From contig CAAFPB010000182.1 of assembly GCA_900764725.1 (NCBI GenBank), forward strand, positions 1-10,053: 10,053 bases of DNA. The letters are read 5' to 3'. Of this stretch, positions 6,673-10,053 are shown piece by piece (the stretch's first letter is position 1; the number at the start of each line of letters is the position of its first letter). The notes beneath the pieces were generated by a model. It ran no database searches, was not told where the DNA came from, and saw only the letters and a list, made by a program, of their open reading frames with translations. A program made the translations under genes and the position numbers. The stretch is from an uncultured Catenibacterium sp. Its GTDB lineage: Bacteria > Bacillota_I > Bacilli_A > Erysipelotrichales > Coprobacillaceae.

Positions 6673-9111
6673 ATGAAACAACAAAATTTGGTTGAAAAGA
6701 TGACAATAGAAGAAAAAGCAGCGATTCTCAGTGGAAAAACAGTCTGGCAAACTAGAGCAATTGACAGACTTTCCATCCCGTCCATCTTTCTTTCAGATGG
6801 ACCACATGGAATCAGAAAACAGGCAGGAGCAGGAGACCACTTGGGACTGAATGCATCCTTAAATGCTACTTGTTTTCCTACAGCAGCAACAATTGCAAAC
6901 AGCTGGAATCAAAATCTAGGAGAAGAAATTGGACAGGCTCTTGGAGAGGAAGCAGCAAGTATGGATGTGAATATTCTGCTTGGTCCAGGATTGAATATTA
7001 AAAGAAGCCCATTATGTGGAAGAAATTTTGAATATTTTTCAGAAGATCCATATCTTTCTGGGAAGATGGCAGCTTCGTATATTCGTGGAATACAGAGTAA
7101 AGGCGTCTATGCCTGCCCGAAACATCTAGCGGTTAACAGTCAGGAACTTCGTAGAATGGCAATGGATGCAGTTGTTGACGAACGAACATTAAGAGAAATT
7201 TATCTGACTGGTTTTGAAATAGCTGTAAAAGAAGGACACGCAAAAGCAATCATGAGCAGTTATAACCAGATTAATGGGATTTATGCTAATGAGGACAAAC
7301 ATCTTTTGACAGATATTTTGCGCAAAGACTGGGGATTTGATGGAATTGTAGTAACAGACTGGGGTGGAAGTAATGACCATGTGCAAGGCGTGGCTGCAGG
7401 TTCTAATCTTGAGATGCCATCTTGCGGGTACGACTCTGCAAGAGAAGTGATTGATGCTGTTCGAGATGGACAGCTGAAGGAAGAAGATTTAGATGAAAGA
7501 GTTGGAGAACTAGTGGATGCAGTGATGGAACTGACATCAAGAAAGACGCTTTTAGATAAAAACTTTGACAAAGATGCACATCATCAGCTGGCAAGAAAAG
7601 CAGCGGCAGAAAGCATGATTCTTCTGAAAAATGAAAAGCAGATTCTTCCTCTGGATACTAAAAAATCTATAGCTATTATTGGAGATTTTGCTTTTACACC
7701 TAGATATCAGGGAGCAGGATCTTCTATGGTCAATCCAACAAAAGTAGAAGATATGTCATCGATTTTACATCAATATGATTTAAATATTATAGGAATGACA
7801 AGAGGCTATCAGAGAAATGGAAATGTAGATGAGAATGAAAGAAAGTCTGCATTAAATTTATCTATGAACGCGGATATTGTGATTTTCTGCTTTGGCCTTG
7901 ATGAAATCAGTGAATCAGAAGGACTAGACAGAACACATATGCGTCTTCCTCAGGGGCAGATAGATCTTCTTAAGGATATCAGTAAAGTGAATGAAAATGT
8001 TATTGGGATACTAAGTGCAGGTTCTGCAGTAGAAATGTCATGGCACAATTACTGTAAAGCGATATTGCATGGCTATCTGAATGGACAGGCAGGTGCTTTA
8101 GCAACAATTGATATTTTGGCTGGAAAAGTGAATCCATCAGGAAAACTGGCAGAAACATATCCTATATCTTATGAAGAGACACCAGCATTTAGATATTATC
8201 CAAGTAGTGAGAAAACATCCGAATACCGCGAAAGTGTTTATGTAGGATATCGCTATTATGATACTTCAAAAATTCAGGTGCAATATCCATTTGGCTTTGG
8301 ACTTTCCTATACGGAATTTAAATATTCTGATCTTCTCATAGAAGAAGATGGGATTAAAGTTTCAGTTACTAATACAGGTGAAAGAGATGGAGCAGAAGTT
8401 GTTCAGATGTATGTAAGCCTTCCTCATGCAATTGTGTTCCGACCAGAAAAAGAACTGAAAGGCTTTGAAAAAGTTTATCTAAAGGCGGGAGAAAGTAAAC
8501 AAATCAGAATTCCATTTGATGATAAGACATTCCGTTACTGGAATATAAAAACAAGACAGTGGGAAATAGAAACAGGTACTTATCAGATTATGGTAGGAGC
8601 CAGTGTCACTGATATTCGTTTAACAGGTATGACTGAAAAAATAGGAAATAGTAAAGAGTATCCTTATAATCCGGCAAAATTGTTTAACTATTATACAGGA
8701 ATGGTGCAGAATATATCAGATGAGGAATTTCGTGAGCTTCTTGGTCATGAGATACCAAGCGGAAGATGGAGTGGGAATCTAGGAATCAATGATGCAATCT
8801 GTCAGATGTATTATGCAAAAAGCCGACTTGCAAGATTGATATACAGATGTCTTACAAAAATGAAAAAGAAGAGTGAGGCACAAGGAAAGCCAGATTTAAA
8901 TATTCTCTTTATTTACAATATGCCGTTTCGAGCGATTGCTAAGATGACAGGTGGAGCAGTCAGTATGGAGATGGTATATGGAATAGTCGATGCTGTGAAT
9001 GGTCACTTTATGCTTGGAGTAAAAAAAGTAATTAATGGATATTTCAAAAATAGAAGAAATAATAAGGAATTTAAAAAATTATTAAAAGGAGCCAAGGGGA
9101 AGAACAAATGA
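6673..9111 (+). CDS. Cytoplasmic GH3 beta-glucosidase with C-terminal extension
   Basis: About 812 residues, with no signal peptide or membrane helix at the N-terminus, so probably cytoplasmic. It releases terminal glycosyl residues from beta-glucosides or similar substrates. Order is canonical: TIM-barrel (about 5-300) with SDGPHG (41-46), GRNFEYFSEDP, KHLAVN (150-155) and nucleophile D229 in IVVTDWGG; GH3 C-terminal domain (about 310-500) with acid/base E416 in SESEGLDR and NPSGKLAE; PFGFGLSYTEF; fibronectin-III-like domain (about 555-650). About 150 further basic, partly hydrophobic residues follow (IYNMPFRAIAKMTGG, SMEMVYGIVDAVNGHF), an extension I recall from other Clostridia GH3s. Start is uncertain: ATG 6649 lies two bases after the upstream stop, suggesting coupled translation, but adds MKVGWKTI. 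ATG 6673 fits the usual family N-terminus and has GGA eight bases upstream. The next gene overlaps by four bases. Confidence 0.92.
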   Translation: MKQQNLVEKMTIEEKAAILSGKTVWQTRAIDRLSIPSIFLSDGPHGIRKQAGAGDHLGLNASLNATCFPTAATIANSWNQNLGEEIGQALGEEAASMDVNILLGPGLNIKRSPLCGRNFEYFSEDPYLSGKMAASYIRGIQSKGVYACPKHLAVNSQELRRMAMDAVVDERTLREIYLTGFEIAVKEGHAKAIMSSYNQINGIYANEDKHLLTDILRKDWGFDGIVVTDWGGSNDHVQGVAAGSNLEMPSCGYDSAREVIDAVRDGQLKEEDLDERVGELVDAVMELTSRKTLLDKNFDKDAHHQLARKAAAESMILLKNEKQILPLDTKKSIAIIGDFAFTPRYQGAGSSMVNPTKVEDMSSILHQYDLNIIGMTRGYQRNGNVDENERKSALNLSMNADIVIFCFGLDEISESEGLDRTHMRLPQGQIDLLKDISKVNENVIGILSAGSAVEMSWHNYCKAILHGYLNGQAGALATIDILAGKVNPSGKLAETYPISYEETPAFRYYPSSEKTSEYRESVYVGYRYYDTSKIQVQYPFGFGLSYTEFKYSDLLIEEDGIKVSVTNTGERDGAEVVQMYVSLPHAIVFRPEKELKGFEKVYLKAGESKQIRIPFDDKTFRYWNIKTRQWEIETGTYQIMVGASVTDIRLTGMTEKIGNSKEYPYNPAKLFNYYTGMVQNISDEEFRELLGHEIPSGRWSGNLGINDAICQMYYAKSRLARLIYRCLTKMKKKSEAQGKPDLNILFIYNMPFRAIAKMTGGAVSMEMVYGIVDAVNGHFMLGVKKVINGYFKNRRNNKEFKKLLKGAKGKNK

Positions 9112-9698
9112 ATTATATAAGAAATATATGGAAAAGTTTTGAAGAGAAACATATTACTTTCGCAAAATGGCTTTATCAGATATTCTATTTTGTTATATTT
9201 AGTATGGGTGTAACTGTATTCCAGTATCTTGTATTTACATTTTTGCCAGGAATTTTAGGAATTGGTCTGGCTGGTACAGAATTTATGTGGCCAAAGATTT
9301 CTATGAATCTATTTGGAGTAAGATTCACATGGAGTCTGCTAGGTTATAATGTATTGCATGATGCTACAGGGAATGTACAGATTGGTGGTGGACTTGGCTA
9401 TTTTATCAGTTATGAATTAGGGTCATTTCTTGCACAGTGTATTAACTTCCCACTTCAGAGAAATATTACTTTTAAAAGTCATGGAAATCCTGTATATCAG
9501 GCAATCTGGTATTTTGTTGCATGGGTGGTAATTTCATTGATTTGTAATGGATTTAACAATCTCTGGATGCCAATTGCATCTTCATACGTAGCACCAGCAA
9601 TTTATAACATGCTTGTAACAATTATTACAGGTGGAGTTTCCATGGTAATATTCTTCTTCGTGTTTAAAATTATTTTTCCAGAAGGGAAAGCTGAATAG
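9108..9698 (+). CDS. GtrA-like small membrane protein
   Basis: 196 residues with four likely membrane segments (about 21-47, 94-115, 130-150, 163-187). The segment NFPLQRNITFKS (113-124) between helices two and three resembles the NF-l-R-wvF motif of GtrA/DPMS-like proteins. GtrA proteins are thought to move polyprenol-linked sugars or assist glycosyl transfer in the membrane. It is longer than the usual GtrA protein of about 130-150 residues because of roughly 45 residues between helices one and two (about 48-93). Its start overlaps the GH3 stop as ATGA, so translation is coupled. Ribosome site AGGGGAAG is about eight bases upstream. No GtrB-like glycosyltransferase is present in the window. 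It might instead be a polytopic partner of the glycosidases. Confidence 0.7.
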   Translation: MNYIRNIWKSFEEKHITFAKWLYQIFYFVIFSMGVTVFQYLVFTFLPGILGIGLAGTEFMWPKISMNLFGVRFTWSLLGYNVLHDATGNVQIGGGLGYFISYELGSFLAQCINFPLQRNITFKSHGNPVYQAIWYFVAWVVISLICNGFNNLWMPIASSYVAPAIYNMLVTIITGGVSMVIFFFVFKIIFPEGKAE

Positions 9699-9734
9699 GA
9701 GAAAACCCACTTTAAATTATTGCAATTTCAACTT

Positions 9735-9766
9735 GTAAAGGGCAATCATTTTTGACTGCCCTTTAT
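9735..9766 (+). terminator. Hairpin after the GH3 operon, likely terminator
   Basis: AAAGGGCA (9737-9744) pairs exactly with TGCCCTTT (9757-9764), and the flanking T-A and G-T pairs lengthen the stem. Inner bases TCA/TGA extend it past one A-C mismatch. The stem lies 38 bases after the operon's last stop. The T tract is short (TTTATT), so strength is moderate. The symmetry would also allow action on the minus strand. Confidence 0.65.
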
Positions 9767-9848
9767 TGGTGTGACAAGATTGTATTTTTCTCGCAAAGAT
9801 TTCATGAACAAGTATTATACTGAAAAGATAAAAGATTTATTTGAATTG

Positions 9849-9876
9849 GCACCTTGCAACAATAAAAGGTGCTTTT
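9849..9876 (+). terminator. Intrinsic terminator between the GH3 operon and the RQC gene
   Basis: GCACCTT (9849-9855) pairs exactly with AAGGTGC (9866-9872), with a 10-base loop, followed by TTTT (9873-9876) and GTATT. It is the second of two hairpins that insulate the operon end from the next gene across the circle junction. Confidence 0.7.
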
Positions 9877-9879
9877 GTA

Positions 9880-9908
9880 TTGAATAATAAATAAACTGGT
9901 ATTAAGAT
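9880..9908 (+). promoter_or_regulatory. Putative promoter of the RQC gene (reads across the junction)
   Basis: TTGAAT (9880-9885) and TAAGAT (9903-9908) are spaced by exactly 17 bp, each matching four of six consensus bases. Transcription would begin near 9915, about 20 bases before the GTG start copy at 9936 (equal to 24). It lies immediately after the terminator at 9849-9876. Confidence 0.45.
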
Positions 9909-9912
9909 TTAT

Positions 9913-10053
9913 ATATGAAAGCGAGGAGATAACTAGTGAGTAGAAGAATTCATAGAATACCTGTTACTCTTGATACAGGTCATATAAAAGAACTACCCCA
10001 AGAAGATATCAAGATGATCTTAAGAGCTGCTGATATGTGTATTATGAAAGCAG
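9913..10053. repeat. Terminal direct repeat, right copy (identical to 1-141)
   Basis: The sequence matches 1-141 base for base and runs to the last base of the window. The region just before it (9699-9912) therefore gives the upstream flank of the RQC gene if the molecule is a circle. Confidence 0.95.
9936..10053 (+). CDS. Repeated 5' end of the RQC-type gene (partial)
   Basis: The first 39 codons of the gene at 24-602 appear again with the same GTG start and GAGGAG ribosome site, and run off the window edge. In a circular molecule this is the same gene, not a second one. Confidence 0.9.
   Translation, partial: MSRRIHRIPVTLDTGHIKELPQEDIKMILRAADMCIMKA

Noticed and set aside
1..10053. CRISPR array, tRNA, rRNA, prophage attachment sites or toxin-antitoxin pair
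   Set aside because: No regularly spaced repeats, cloverleaf-like sequences or matching gene pairs were found. The only long repeat is the terminal 141-bp copy, which is better explained by circularity.

Overview
The window looks like DNA from a low-GC, gut-type Clostridia, most likely Lachnospiraceae. The reasons are strong GGAGG-type ribosome sites, AT-rich codon use, an AgrC/AgrA-type two-component pair, GH3 beta-glucosidases of the kind common in Lachnospiraceae, and an RQC-type winged-helix protein. The species cannot be told from the sequence. Bases 1-141 are repeated exactly at 9913-10053. The simplest reading is a closed circle of 9,912 bp whose linear record repeats one assembly k-mer length. 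A tandem duplication or an assembly cycle from a chromosomal locus would look the same. No recognisable replication initiator, relaxase, integrase or origin was found, so plasmid status is open.

Layout: (1) 24-602, a small RecQ-C-terminal-like (RQC) winged-helix DNA-binding protein, followed by a C-terminal scrap of a DUF2185/Imm33-like protein and a hairpin. (2) About 780 bp (746-1574) without an intact gene. It holds a 9-bp inverted repeat, a decayed C-terminal piece of a TnpB-type protein, and a promoter for the next genes. (3) 1575-3610, a LytTR response regulator and a multi-pass GHKL sensor kinase, closed by a strong terminator that overlaps the kinase stop codon. (4) 3664-3784, a control region with two TTGTGCC copies exactly 21 bp apart, an inverted half-copy and a weak promoter. 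(5) 3785-9698, a tight three-gene operon: a circularly permuted GH3 glycosidase anchored in the membrane at both ends, a normally ordered cytoplasmic GH3 beta-glucosidase with a C-terminal extension, and a small GtrA-like membrane protein. (6) 9699-9912, two hairpins and a promoter that would read across the circle junction into the RQC gene.

Working model (inference): the kinase senses an unknown signal and phosphorylates the LytTR regulator. The regulator binds the 21-bp-phased repeats and turns on the glycosidase/GtrA operon. The outer GH3 would trim glycosides at the cell surface, the inner GH3 would finish the hydrolysis, and the GtrA-like protein would handle a lipid-linked or other glycosyl substrate. 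There is no AgrB/AgrD peptide system and no sugar transporter in the window. The most unusual points are the regulator-operator-operon unit, the doubly anchored permuted GH3, and the possible circular state.
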